Source: UBA11346 sp038318565 (GTDB taxonomy: Bacteria; Planctomycetota; UBA11346). Taken from it: DNA of 59,899 nucleotides. Under the pieces are notes generated by a model. That model saw only the letters and a list, made by a program, of their open reading frames with translations. It was not told the origin of the DNA and searched no databases. Each line of letters starts with the position of its first letter. Position 1 is the first letter of the stretch. The stretch covers positions 1 to 59,899 of the forward strand of contig JBBQCI010000012.1 in the NCBI GenBank assembly GCA_038318565.1, read 5' to 3'. Of this stretch, positions 51,776-59,899 are shown in pieces. The translations under genes were made by a program, and so were the position numbers.

Positions 51776-53977
51776 GTGGTGAAGTACCTGTTCGATGAAC
51801 GTATACCACGATGGCTGCTGCCGGCAGTCTGGTGCGCTTTCGCCGCCTTCGCGACCTGCGTGGCGATTGCCGGCTGGATCTTCGAGAGCCGGACGGAACG
51901 CGTCGTCCGCGCTTCGGTGGACGAGCAGCTGCGCATCGCGGTCACTATGGCGGCCGAGTTGTTTCCGCGCGATCTGCGTGGACGGGCCACGTCGGCCGAA
52001 GCGATAAGTAAGGACGAAGATCAACGCAACACGGCGCTTGCCACGAGGCTGTGCCGTGATGCCAGGATCGCCTACCTCTATGGCCTGTTCAAGGCCGAGG
52101 ATGGCCACGTCCGCACGCTCTGGAGCAGCGATGACAACGGTGAGGTCGGGACCAGCAATGGAGAGTGGTATTGGGAGTCCTATGACGATTGCGCGACAGC
52201 GGCAGTCGAGTCGATGATGGCTGGTGAGGGCCTGCGTTTCGCAACCTATGGGGATCGCTGGGGACACTTCCGCGGAGCTTACCTCGGGCAACGGGATAGT
52301 GCTGGGCGACCCTATGTGGTTGGCGCTGACATCGCCATGTCGCAGTTGGATGCCACCCTGACGTCCAATCGTCGGAATGTCGCTTTGGCAGTATCCGGAG
52401 CAGGATTGGCCGGACTGCTGCTGGCCATCGGCCTGCACCTGCTGATCCGTCGTTTGGATGTCGCTCGGCGCGACCTCGACCTGTTGGCCGAGGTCGCTCG
52501 CGCCACCGGCCATGCCGTGCTGCTCGCAGATGCCGAGGGTGTGGTGCGCTGGGCCAACGAGGCGTGTCGCCATCATCTTGCCCGCGATGCGGCAGCGCTG
52601 CTTGGCCAACCACTACGGGAATTGCTGGCTGCTGCCCCAGCTGAAGCGCTCGCGAACGCCATGCTGCAGGGTGGGTCCTGCGACCTGGCTGGTCCAGGCG
52701 CCCCGGCCGCTGACTGGTTGCAGGCGGATCTGCGCCAAGTCACCCATCCCCGGGGTTCCTCTTGGACGGTATGCCTGTTGCATGATCTCAGCCAGCGCCG
52801 GGCGACCGAGCAAGAGCTGCGCCGTGCTCGTGGCGAGGCCGAACGTACGGCCGCTGCCAAAAGCGCATTTCTGGCCAACATCAGCCACGAGATCCGCACA
52901 CCACTCAACGGCATGCTCGGCATGACCGATCTGTTGCTCGATGGCAAAGATCTGACACCTCGCCAGCGGGAACTGCTTGGGGTTTCCAGACGTAGCGGTG
53001 AGGAGCTCCTGGAACTGCTCACCAACATCCTGGATCTGACCAAGATGGAGGCCCAAGCCATGGCCATCGATCAGCGCCCATGTGATCTGGTCGGCTTGGT
53101 GCAAGATGCTGCCAGCCTGTTCCGTGCCGGAGCCGAGTCGCGCAACCTGACAATCGACGTACACACAGGCGGATTGGCTCGACTGTGGGTGCGGGTAGAT
53201 CCCGTACGTATGCGTCAGATGCTGGCCAATCTCATAGGCAATGCCGTGAAGTTCACCGAACATGGTGGGATCACAGCGACCCTGAGGGCGGTCCCGGATG
53301 GGACGGCTTTGACGGCTATGGCGGGTATGGCGGTCACCATAGCCATTACCGACACCGGGGTCGGCATCCCGCAGGACCGGCAGGATGAGTTGTTCCAGCC
53401 GTTTGCCCAAGTTGACGCGAGCCTCGCACGACGCGCCGGAGGTTCCGGCATGGGGCTGGCGATCAGCCGTCGCCTAGTCGGCCTGATGGGCGGAACACTG
53501 GAACTGCAAAGCGGAGCCGGCATCGGTAGCACGTTCACGATTCGTCTGCGCCTGGACACGGCGAATAGCTCGTTCGAGGAGCGGCCAGGCCTGAAGGCTG
53601 GAGCCCGCCGTGGGCGGGTCCTTATCGCGGATGGCAATCGCAACAGCCGGACCGTCGCCAGCCTGATGCTGCGCAAACTCGGCGTGCTAGAGATCGAACA
53701 GGCGGATGATGCCGCCGGCGCAGTCGCGGCCTCGACGGGATCTCCGTGTGATCTCATCCTGCTGGACGTCGCCTTGCCCGGTGGCGCCGAGGCTCTGCGC
53801 CATGCCTTGCAACTGAGTGCGTCGTCGAGCCGACCAGTACCCATGATCGCTGTCGTTGATCCTGGGGTATCGCCGCCAGAGGGTTTCGCTGGCTGCGTCG
53901 TCCGTCCGTTGACGGCAGAGACGTTGCGTCCGCTGCTGGATCGCTGGTGTCCGACGCTGCCAGGTCCTACGGCCTAA
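51776..53977 (+). CDS. Membrane hybrid histidine kinase with degenerate receiver
   Basis: The 733-residue protein has membrane helices at about 13-36 and 205-225, flanking a periplasmic sensor. PAS follows (about 235-340), then H371 (ANISHEIRTPLNGMLGMTDL), an ATPase domain (ITDTGVGIP, GSGMGLAIS) and a C-terminal receiver-like domain. The receiver keeps the phosphoacceptor (LILLDVALPGG). However, the acidic pair is reduced (VLIADGNRN) and the conserved KP is replaced by RP (VVRPL), so it may be regulatory rather than a phospho-relay domain. The start is GTG 51776 (or GTG 51779), after an AGGA site. It overlaps the convergent FGE-like gene by 11 nt. Confidence 0.85.
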   Translation: MVKYLFDERIPRWLLPAVWCAFAAFATCVAIAGWIFESRTERVVRASVDEQLRIAVTMAAELFPRDLRGRATSAEAISKDEDQRNTALATRLCRDARIAYLYGLFKAEDGHVRTLWSSDDNGEVGTSNGEWYWESYDDCATAAVESMMAGEGLRFATYGDRWGHFRGAYLGQRDSAGRPYVVGADIAMSQLDATLTSNRRNVALAVSGAGLAGLLLAIGLHLLIRRLDVARRDLDLLAEVARATGHAVLLADAEGVVRWANEACRHHLARDAAALLGQPLRELLAAAPAEALANAMLQGGSCDLAGPGAPAADWLQADLRQVTHPRGSSWTVCLLHDLSQRRATEQELRRARGEAERTAAAKSAFLANISHEIRTPLNGMLGMTDLLLDGKDLTPRQRELLGVSRRSGEELLELLTNILDLTKMEAQAMAIDQRPCDLVGLVQDAASLFRAGAESRNLTIDVHTGGLARLWVRVDPVRMRQMLANLIGNAVKFTEHGGITATLRAVPDGTALTAMAGMAVTIAITDTGVGIPQDRQDELFQPFAQVDASLARRAGGSGMGLAISRRLVGLMGGTLELQSGAGIGSTFTIRLRLDTANSSFEERPGLKAGARRGRVLIADGNRNSRTVASLMLRKLGVLEIEQADDAAGAVAASTGSPCDLILLDVALPGGAEALRHALQLSASSSRPVPMIAVVDPGVSPPEGFAGCVVRPLTAETLRPLLDRWCPTLPGPTA

Positions 53978-54821
53978 GCATCAGACGTACGCCGACCGAC
54001 GGGTGGGCCAGCATGGCAGGCAGAGCGACCACGTTGGCAGCCCGGCAGGCGTGGATCGGGCTATCCCATGCGCCGCCGCGAGCCTGATAGGAGTCATTGG
54101 CGTCGACCACCATCTCGGCAACATTGCCATGCATATCGAACAGGCCGTTGGCGTTGGGCAGCAGGCTGCCAACCCGGCGGGCTGCGGTCGCTGAGCCGCC
54201 GTTTGTCGGATAATGAACCGCATACCCGGCGGTAATCGAGGGTTCGACGCTGGCGCCCCAGGCAAACAGCTCTGCCCGGCCATTGGTACAGGCGCGCATC
54301 CAGCTGCCGGGGTCTGGCAGATCGAGTCGAAAGTCGCTGCATTGATAGGACGCGAGACGCAACATCACCGTATTGGGCGATAGGCTGCACACGGGATCTT
54401 CGCTGCCGGCTGCTGTTCCGCCGGACAGCCGTTGCCACTGACTGACCGTCAGTTCGAAGACCGCAATAAATCCAAGCGAGCCGGTCAGTACACCGGCGTC
54501 TTCCGTTTCGCCGTCGCCAGGAAGGCCAACGATTTGTCCAGGAGCGGACCCCCCCGTGATCCGATGGAACAGTAGATGGGTGGTACGCCAGCGTGAACGA
54601 TTCAGCGACAGGTCATCAGGCGTGGTGATGGCCGTGACCACTCCGGTGGCGAGTTCCAGCTCTAGGTAGTCACTGTCGCTGACTCGTAGGTCGGTCTTCA
54701 GCTGTCCACTGCTCTGGTTTCCTGAACAGCCGTAGGCTAGAAATGACACGGCAGTCAGCACGGTTATCGCCAGTCCGCATCTGGGTCGTGAACGATCGAC
54801 AGCGGTGTCGGCGGGACTCAT
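53967..54821 (-). CDS. FGE/SUMF1-like lipoprotein, copy 2, lacking active-site cysteines
   Basis: The protein has 284 residues from ATG 54821, which overlaps the preceding stop by 4 nt. It has a lipoprotein signal (VLTAVSFLAYGCSG) and a paralogous N-terminal domain beginning NQSSGQLKTDL. A formylglycine-generating-enzyme-like domain follows with SQWQRLSGG, NANGLFDMHGNVAEMVVDAN and a terminal GVRLMLRP. True FGE ends in GFRC and uses two cysteines; neither is present, so no sulfatase activation is expected. It is probably a structural or ligand-binding surface protein. Last gene of the surface operon. Confidence 0.78.
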   Translation of the reverse strand: MSPADTAVDRSRPRCGLAITVLTAVSFLAYGCSGNQSSGQLKTDLRVSDSDYLELELATGVVTAITTPDDLSLNRSRWRTTHLLFHRITGGSAPGQIVGLPGDGETEDAGVLTGSLGFIAVFELTVSQWQRLSGGTAAGSEDPVCSLSPNTVMLRLASYQCSDFRLDLPDPGSWMRACTNGRAELFAWGASVEPSITAGYAVHYPTNGGSATAARRVGSLLPNANGLFDMHGNVAEMVVDANDSYQARGGAWDSPIHACRAANVVALPAMLAHPSVGVRLMLRP

Positions 54822-56029
54822 CCGTTGGTCGCAAGCTGGTGGATGCGAAATGGAATTCGGAATATAGGCAGATTGGTCCCATCGCGCAGCACCAATACGC
54901 CACGTATCCATTCAGGACTCGTGGTCCGCGGTGCGATGTGCAACGTCAGATTCGTACTATTGTTCTGCATTGTGAATCGGCCAGTTTCGGGCAGAGAACC
55001 GCCAGCGGGATGTGGGTCGATCGTGACCGTGTAGGTGCCAGCCGAAGAGATCTTAAACGGTACGGTGACGGTTGCGGTCGAGAGAATCTCCAGGGGTAGG
55101 TCGCCAATCACGGTCACCTGCTGCTGGAGATTCACCACGCTGACCGGCACGGCTACGGCTACGGAGGTTGTACCATCCTTCACGTTTAGGGTGATGATGC
55201 CGCTACTGGTCGCCACATCGCCATGCAGCTGCAGGCCGGCAAACTGGCCGACGGTGTACCCCGTGCTTCCGGTTGGTGCGATGGCCAGGGACGTACTGAC
55301 ATCCCGCCATCCGTTGCCCAGATTGCCCATGACATGCGCCTGTTGCATGCCGGTCTGCAGCAGCCAGGAGAGCGCCGTCGACGGCCGGCTGTCGTAGCTG
55401 GCGATCGGCGCGAAGGCGATCTCGTCGGCGACCGGGACTGTCAGCGGATCAAAGCGCAGGAACGGCGTGCCCGGGTTAGCCGTCGGGGTGATGACCAGAT
55501 TCAGTGCTGTCGAGCTCTGGAGCGTTCCGGCACGCATCGCTCGCAACGTGATGCTGACCTGGCGCTTTCCGAGGGTCCGCACACCACCTAGGTTGGCATA
55601 GTGCAATTGCTTCAGCATGAAGAGGGCTTCTGTCGCCGTGACGGCGTTGCTAGTGAAATTTGCAGATAATATTGCGGTGCCTGTGACGGCACCGCTCCAC
55701 GTCCCGGCTTGTCCTTTGATGTTGAATGCCGTCCCATTGAGCGTGAACAGATGGCCAGGCGTCAGGGTGAGCACGTCACTGGCATCGCAGGCATAGCTGG
55801 TGCTGTTCACAAGTTGCGCGGTGATCGAAACAGTGCCAAGACCGTCCGGCAACGACGCCGTCACTCGTTGCCACAGCAACGGCATCCACGGTGCCTCGGC
55901 CTGCAGGTCATAGGACAGGTCAGCGAGTCCGGTGCTGGTTATGGTTGGCAACGCTACCGCGGCCTGGACTTGTGTGGCCATGACCCACGTCAGCAAGATG
56001 CCAATCGTTCCAGCCGAGACTCGGGTCAT
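54818..56029 (-). CDS. Exported Ig-like repeat surface protein
   Basis: The protein has about 403 residues from ATG 56029, overlapping the barrel gene's stop by 4 nt. It has a signal peptide (TIGILLTWVMATQVQAA) followed by beta-rich, Thr/Ser/Val-rich sequence resembling Ig-like or cadherin-like modules (ALNLVITPTANPGTPFL, GIITLNVKDGTTSVAVAV). No enzyme motif. It lies between the small beta-barrel and FGE-like copy 2, so it is likely exposed or periplasmic in the same complex. Confidence 0.72.
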   Translation of the reverse strand: MTRVSAGTIGILLTWVMATQVQAAVALPTITSTGLADLSYDLQAEAPWMPLLWQRVTASLPDGLGTVSITAQLVNSTSYACDASDVLTLTPGHLFTLNGTAFNIKGQAGTWSGAVTGTAILSANFTSNAVTATEALFMLKQLHYANLGGVRTLGKRQVSITLRAMRAGTLQSSTALNLVITPTANPGTPFLRFDPLTVPVADEIAFAPIASYDSRPSTALSWLLQTGMQQAHVMGNLGNGWRDVSTSLAIAPTGSTGYTVGQFAGLQLHGDVATSSGIITLNVKDGTTSVAVAVPVSVVNLQQQVTVIGDLPLEILSTATVTVPFKISSAGTYTVTIDPHPAGGSLPETGRFTMQNNSTNLTLHIAPRTTSPEWIRGVLVLRDGTNLPIFRIPFRIHQLATNG

Positions 56030-56646
56030 TCGATCCCCGCTGGTCGTACGGACGGACGCCACGCCAGCACCAGTCCCCACTGCAGTCCACTGCCATCCAT
56101 GGTCAGGTCGCGGTCACCAGTAACTGTCAATGCACCATGCCAGGCTTGCCAACCGGCTTCTGTACCGATCGACCAGTGGTTCGAGGCGTGCCAGAGCAGG
56201 CGTAGGCGCAATCCGTTGCGTAGCATGCCGCCATCTCCGGTCAGCTGCGCGCCGGCTGACTGCATGTCCAAGCTGACCATCTGATAGCCGCCAAACGCCT
56301 CGGCATCCAAACACCAGCGGTCGTGAACGGCCCAGGTCCCACCGACATCCAGTTCAGCTCCCCAGCCGGTCAGACTGCCATCTGCCAGGGTGGCATCGGT
56401 GTACAGCAGGTCGCCGCCGGCAAGCAGGCCCAGCGACGAGCCAATCCCGCTCCAGGCCCACCGACCACCAAGGCGGAGCGTACTGAACCGGTCGAAGGCG
56501 TCGCTGCCAGTGAAGGAGCCGACTGGGGTGTTGAGGGTGTAGTCGTAGCCGCCGTCGGCGGATTCGACCGCAAGCTGCAGATCGTTGCGCGCCACTTCGG
56601 CGGCTCCAGACAGCACTGCCAACAACAGGGGGACCAGACTTCTCAT
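56026..56646 (-). CDS. Small outer-membrane beta-barrel protein
   Basis: The protein has 206 residues from ATG 56646 (MRSLVPLLLAVLSGAAEVAR), with a signal peptide and then alternating strands with Trp/Tyr girdles (LRLGGRWAWSGIGSSLGLLA, GWGAELDVGGTWAVHDRW, GLQWGLVLAWRPS). It looks like an 8-10 strand barrel. Start and stop overlap both neighbours by 4 nt. It may anchor or export the operon's surface proteins; that is inference. Confidence 0.72.
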   Translation of the reverse strand: MRSLVPLLLAVLSGAAEVARNDLQLAVESADGGYDYTLNTPVGSFTGSDAFDRFSTLRLGGRWAWSGIGSSLGLLAGGDLLYTDATLADGSLTGWGAELDVGGTWAVHDRWCLDAEAFGGYQMVSLDMQSAGAQLTGDGGMLRNGLRLRLLWHASNHWSIGTEAGWQAWHGALTVTGDRDLTMDGSGLQWGLVLAWRPSVRPAGIE

Positions 56647-57464
56647 CGGCGCAGTACCGGGCGCAGGCCGATCGACCAGCCGGTGACCATCATCGGCATC
56701 GGCAGGTGGTTGCTGATCCGCGCAGTAGCGACCGGTTGATCCCATGCGCCGCCACGCGCCTCCCAGCCGCTATCGCTGCGGACAAGTTCCCAGACATTCC
56801 CATGCATATCGTGCAGTCCCCAGGCGTTTGGAGTGCGCCCGCCGATCGGCTGCGGTGACGTGGCGTCACAGACCGCGTAGGTGACGGCCTTGGACGCATC
56901 CAGTTCATCACCCCAGGTGAAGCGAGCCGTGCCACCGGCGGCGCAGGCCCGTTCCCACTCGGCAGCAAGCGGGAGATCCAGCGTCCAGCTGTCGAGGTGG
57001 AATCCGTCACAGGCAGTCTCTGCCGATTCGGGCGTTAGTCCCAAGGCCGGCAGGGAATCGCCTACGAACGGTCGTTGATCACGCAGGGGCAGTACGGCGA
57101 ACCAGGGTTCGGTTCCGGCGATCAGTCGCCATTGCCGCTGATTCAGTTCGTTGGCGGCAATCCACACCCGGCCATGGCCGACCCGTCGGGGCGGATATTC
57201 GTCTGGTTCGGCCAGCGTATCGGCAACCGCTCGTCCGACCCGCGCCTCGCCCGGATCCAATTCACGGAACAGCAGAGTGCCGCCCTGCCAGCGCGGCGCG
57301 CTGGCGTCAACCGGTTCAGCAACCGGCGTCACCGTGCGGCTGGCCAGGTCAAGGGCCACCCAGCGACTGGAGCTGATCGTCATATCGATCTGCAATTGGC
57401 CGCTGGAATTGGATCCACAGGAACTCAGCAGCAGCATGGTTCCCAGGGTTGCCCAGCGCATCAT
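56643..57464 (-). CDS. FGE/SUMF1-like lipoprotein, copy 1, lacking active-site cysteines
   Basis: The 273-residue lipoprotein (signal MRWATLGTMLLLSSC) has an N-terminal region beginning SNSSGQLQIDM, paralogous to copy 2. Its FGE-like domain includes ELNQRQWRLIAGTEPWF, LPLAAEWERACAAGGTARFT, NAWGLHDMHGNVWELV and a terminal GWSIGLRPVLRR. The catalytic GFRC end is replaced and cysteines are not positioned for FGE chemistry. It overlaps the cadherin-like gene and the barrel gene by 4 nt each. It and copy 2 arose by duplication within the operon. Confidence 0.8.
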   Translation of the reverse strand: MMRWATLGTMLLLSSCGSNSSGQLQIDMTISSSRWVALDLASRTVTPVAEPVDASAPRWQGGTLLFRELDPGEARVGRAVADTLAEPDEYPPRRVGHGRVWIAANELNQRQWRLIAGTEPWFAVLPLRDQRPFVGDSLPALGLTPESAETACDGFHLDSWTLDLPLAAEWERACAAGGTARFTWGDELDASKAVTYAVCDATSPQPIGGRTPNAWGLHDMHGNVWELVRSDSGWEARGGAWDQPVATARISNHLPMPMMVTGWSIGLRPVLRR

Positions 57465-59194
57465 GGCTGCATCGCAACCGGTGGCCGTGGCAGGACGCGG
57501 ATCAACATACGCTGAATCGCGGTGCGTTTCGTCATGTCGCTGACGGAGTCGGTGGTGGCAGTAATCTGCAGAGGCAACCAGATCGTTTCAGCGGGAATGT
57601 TGTTCCAATTGAAGACGAGTTTGCCGGACTGGACAGCGACCGAGCCAACCGGCAATCCGGGCAGCGTGCTGCCAAGGTCGCCGATCTGGGCGCTTGCTAG
57701 TGCGCACGAGAACTGCAGCGGCCAGTCCACGGTGACGTCACGGGTCGCGGTCAGGCAGGGATCGCTGATGATGCTCATCCGCTCGACGGCGATGCGAACC
57801 GTGACCGGAATGGTGGCCGTCACCGGTTGCTGGTGGCCATCGTCGATGATGAGGGTGATGCGATCCACAGCCTCATCAGGATTGGTGTGGGTGTAGCTCA
57901 TGCGCCCAGCCTTGAGCTCCGCGTAGCTACAACTGCGAGGCTGGACGATGCCTGCGGTCAATGGCGGGTCGGTCAGACGGACCTGGATGGCGGAATCCGG
58001 ATCATCGTCAGCGATGATTAGGTCGATCGGTGTACTCTGTTCAGGCGCTAGGGTGATGGTTTGCGGGGTGACGACTGGGGGGAGATTCTGGATGCTGACA
58101 GTGATGTTGTTGGTTACGGTGTTTGAGATGGCTGGCGAGCCATCGGACTCCGGCTCGTCGACCTTGATGGACAGGGTCCGGGTCAGCTCGGTAGCGGTAC
58201 TCTGCAGATGACTGAACTGCAGGAGTCTGACGAGCTGTTCGAGTTGTGCCTGGGTTCCAGCGGTGGCCAGCGAGACGGATAACCGCCGGGTGTCAGTGGG
58301 TGCCCTGGTCCAGGTGGCGAGGACGGCGCCAGTTGTCGAGGTGATATTTCCGCCCGCCAGCAGGTAGGTCGCGTCGCCATGGAGGCTGAGGAGGTCGACA
58401 CCACTGGTACCGTCGACCGAGGCCGTCCAACCGAGCCGTCCCGTGACCGTACCTGCCACTGCCGACAACGTGACATCACTGTCAACGCCCGGGCCGATGG
58501 CAATCGATCGGACAATGGCCACGGGCAACCCCGAGGCGGGATCCATCCGTGCATCCGCGATGGCATCCAGCGTGATGACCGGCGGATCGTTGGTCGGGGT
58601 GACGGTGACCGGGTAGATGAAATCAGTCGGTCCGAAATCGTCGGTGACGGTCAGGGTGATGGAAGTAGTTCCGTGATAGTCATGTAGGGGTGTCAGTGTG
58701 ATAGAACAGGCCACTGCCGTGGCCGATCGCACTGATGCTGCAACAAACTGATTACCAGTTATGTCAAAGGACAGTTGACGTGGTTCGATAAAGTCGATTC
58801 GGGTTAAGCTAGTTCCATCCTCAGCAACGGAGATGGACACTGGGGTTGACGGCCGAACGGGCGGCGCATCCACGTTGCAGGTAAATGTGTCCGTGGCGAA
58901 AGTCGTTGTCCCGCTCTGTGCCTGAACGGTAATCGGCCATGATCCGGATACGATGTTGGCAGCCGTTGTAAGGTGCAACGTCCCCGCACTATTTCCGATG
59001 GTAGCGGAAATGGTGAGACCGGCAGGTTTCCCCAGCGTGGCGATGGAGTATGTTCCTGCCCATCCGGACATGCTGTATGTGACATCTAGTGTCGCACCTG
59101 GCCGCAGGATAACGTCACTTTGACCAGGATTTATGCGGATTTCAGCCGAGTGGACGGCGGCGGCTAAAGCCAAGAACGCTAGGAGGCTACGCAT
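57461..59194 (-). CDS. Exported cadherin/Ig-like repeat surface protein
   Basis: The protein has 577 residues from ATG 59194 (MRSLLAFLALAAAVHSAE signal peptide). It contains repeated beta-sandwich modules with acidic calcium-type motifs (SITLTVTDDFGPTDFIYPVT, TPTNDPPVITLDA, IDLIIADDDPDSAIQVRL), like cadherin or CSPG repeats. It is likely an adhesin or matrix protein. It overlaps the CTERM-protein gene by 8 nt and the FGE-like gene by 4 nt. Confidence 0.78.
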   Translation of the reverse strand: MRSLLAFLALAAAVHSAEIRINPGQSDVILRPGATLDVTYSMSGWAGTYSIATLGKPAGLTISATIGNSAGTLHLTTAANIVSGSWPITVQAQSGTTTFATDTFTCNVDAPPVRPSTPVSISVAEDGTSLTRIDFIEPRQLSFDITGNQFVAASVRSATAVACSITLTPLHDYHGTTSITLTVTDDFGPTDFIYPVTVTPTNDPPVITLDAIADARMDPASGLPVAIVRSIAIGPGVDSDVTLSAVAGTVTGRLGWTASVDGTSGVDLLSLHGDATYLLAGGNITSTTGAVLATWTRAPTDTRRLSVSLATAGTQAQLEQLVRLLQFSHLQSTATELTRTLSIKVDEPESDGSPAISNTVTNNITVSIQNLPPVVTPQTITLAPEQSTPIDLIIADDDPDSAIQVRLTDPPLTAGIVQPRSCSYAELKAGRMSYTHTNPDEAVDRITLIIDDGHQQPVTATIPVTVRIAVERMSIISDPCLTATRDVTVDWPLQFSCALASAQIGDLGSTLPGLPVGSVAVQSGKLVFNWNNIPAETIWLPLQITATTDSVSDMTKRTAIQRMLIRVLPRPPVAMQP

Positions 59195-59899
59195 GGTCTG
59201 TCGGGCGGCTATAGCGTATACCAAAAAAGCATAGGAACACGAGAAACCCTGCGAGTCCACCGCCGCACGCACCGCCGCCTCCACTCGAATTGTTGCCTGA
59301 AATTCCGGATGTGGTGTTACCTATATCAAATCGTAATGTCGTCGTCGGCGATTGCAGCGATCCGCTCCGCAGGTTTGCACTTCCAACCACGGCCGATCCA
59401 TTCGGCATGAATGACGGAACAATGAACCTTAAGACCTCGCCATCGTCAGCTACGAAGAGCATGCTTGTGACTGTGTTGGTAATGCTGATCACTCGCGGTA
59501 TGATGGAGTGATCTGACGAAATCTTATCAATCTGCACTCCATTCATGCTGCTGCTGTTAACCGTTAGATTTATTCCGGCCAAGCGATCCACATCATTAGA
59601 CCCACGCGCCAAGGCACGCAGTTGTTCATAGGTGTACTCAGTCATCGTCCCTGGGGCCATGCGGATGGGGTCGAAGCTGGTGAGGGTGGAGACGCCTCCG
59701 CTGGGCGTGTCGACGACTCCGGTGATGCGCGTCTTCAGGGTGACCACGGCGCTGGTGGCTGGGGCGGTCGGACTGATTGCCTGGACGGTGAAGGCCGCGT
59801 AATCGGGTTCTTGCAGGTAGTTACTATTAGCCGGTTTGGTGTAGACGTTCAGCGGCGGCGTCCAGGTGATGGCTCCGCCCACCGGAATGCGATAGCCGA
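59187..59899 (-). CDS. Surface protein with Gly/Cys-rich CTERM-like end, N-terminus beyond window
   Basis: The frame is open to the window edge, so only the last 237 residues are seen. The body is beta-rich (AFTVQAISPTAPATSAVVTL). The end reads SSGGGGACGGGLAGFLVFLC, then FFGIRYSRPTDHA: a glycine/cysteine motif, a hydrophobic helix and a short basic tail. This is the layout of CTERM sorting signals (Synerg-, MYXO- or GlyGly-type) that are processed by an intramembrane protease or sortase-like enzyme. It is the first visible gene of the surface operon. Confidence 0.7.
   Translation of the reverse strand, partial: GYRIPVGGAITWTPPLNVYTKPANSNYLQEPDYAAFTVQAISPTAPATSAVVTLKTRITGVVDTPSGGVSTLTSFDPIRMAPGTMTEYTYEQLRALARGSNDVDRLAGINLTVNSSSMNGVQIDKISSDHSIIPRVISITNTVTSMLFVADDGEVLRFIVPSFMPNGSAVVGSANLRSGSLQSPTTTLRFDIGNTTSGISGNNSSGGGGACGGGLAGFLVFLCFFGIRYSRPTDHA

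Noticed and set aside
53967..57464. Annotation of the two lipoproteins as sulfatase-activating formylglycine enzymes
   Set aside because: The C-terminal catalytic cysteine motif is missing in both and no sulfatase is encoded nearby.

Overview
The window is a GC-rich chromosomal segment packed with genes. It has flagellar rod genes, a lipid-asymmetry (Mla-type) outer-membrane system, LPS-type heptosyltransferase, peptidoglycan genes, lipoproteins and many hybrid histidine kinases, so the organism is a motile, Gram-negative (diderm) bacterium. A decayed DUF1800/DUF1501 locus, a PA14-domain glycoside hydrolase, an AraC / phytanoyl-dioxygenase / URO-D-like trio and the general gene mix point to the PVC group, most likely Planctomycetota. 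That placement is inference from gene content; there is no rRNA here to confirm it.

Layout. 1-4.7 kb: the end of a very large protein that may be a PPi-type PEP carboxykinase, a long-form dCTP deaminase, a cupin XRE regulator and iron superoxide dismutase, followed by a foldback MITE-like element and a strong terminator. 4.7-16.2 kb: a two-component and flagella-flavoured locus. A hybrid kinase and a response regulator are transcribed divergently from around a palindrome. Next come a membrane protein carrying seven copies of the FliM N-terminal motif, a secretin-N/TPR exported protein, a small exported protein, a chaperone-like small protein, an FlgS-like kinase and a large transmembrane hybrid kinase. 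The last of these is followed by a wrecked porin gene and its PstS-like partner. 16.9-27 kb (minus strand): a secreted glycosidase with a fumarylacetoacetase-family hydrolase, then the run Nudix-mlaE-mlaF-mlaD-hemX-hemA. 27-36.8 kb: tpx, pheT, then housekeeping genes (dCTPase-like, truA, pcnB, polyprenyl synthase, an HTH-receiver protein, GT9, PLD, GNAT).

36.9-41.6 kb: a glycogen-type operon (glgC, unknown protein, Rho_N-DUF4912 protein, GH57 branching enzyme). 41.7-44.9 kb: a large unknown helical protein divergent from flgB-flgC-fliE, which are preceded by a -24/-12 type promoter. This promoter and the FlgS-like kinase at 12.2 kb suggest RpoN-linked flagellar control. 45-47.8 kb: AraC regulator, phytanoyl-CoA dioxygenase and URO-D-like enzyme. 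47.8-48.2 kb: remnant of a DUF1800-DUF1501 pair. 48.3-51.7 kb: murJ, a LysM-PGRP amidase lipoprotein and lgt. 51.8-54 kb: a membrane hybrid kinase with a degenerate receiver. 54-59.9 kb: a cell-surface operon on the minus strand, linked by overlapping stop and start codons. It encodes two FGE-like lipoproteins that lack the catalytic cysteines, a small beta-barrel, two Ig/cadherin-like exported proteins and, at the window edge, a protein ending in a Gly/Cys-rich CTERM-like sorting signal.

The two most novel items are the seven-motif FliM-N protein with its neighbours (6.4-13.3 kb) and the coupled surface operon (54-59.9 kb). No tRNA, rRNA or CRISPR array was seen.
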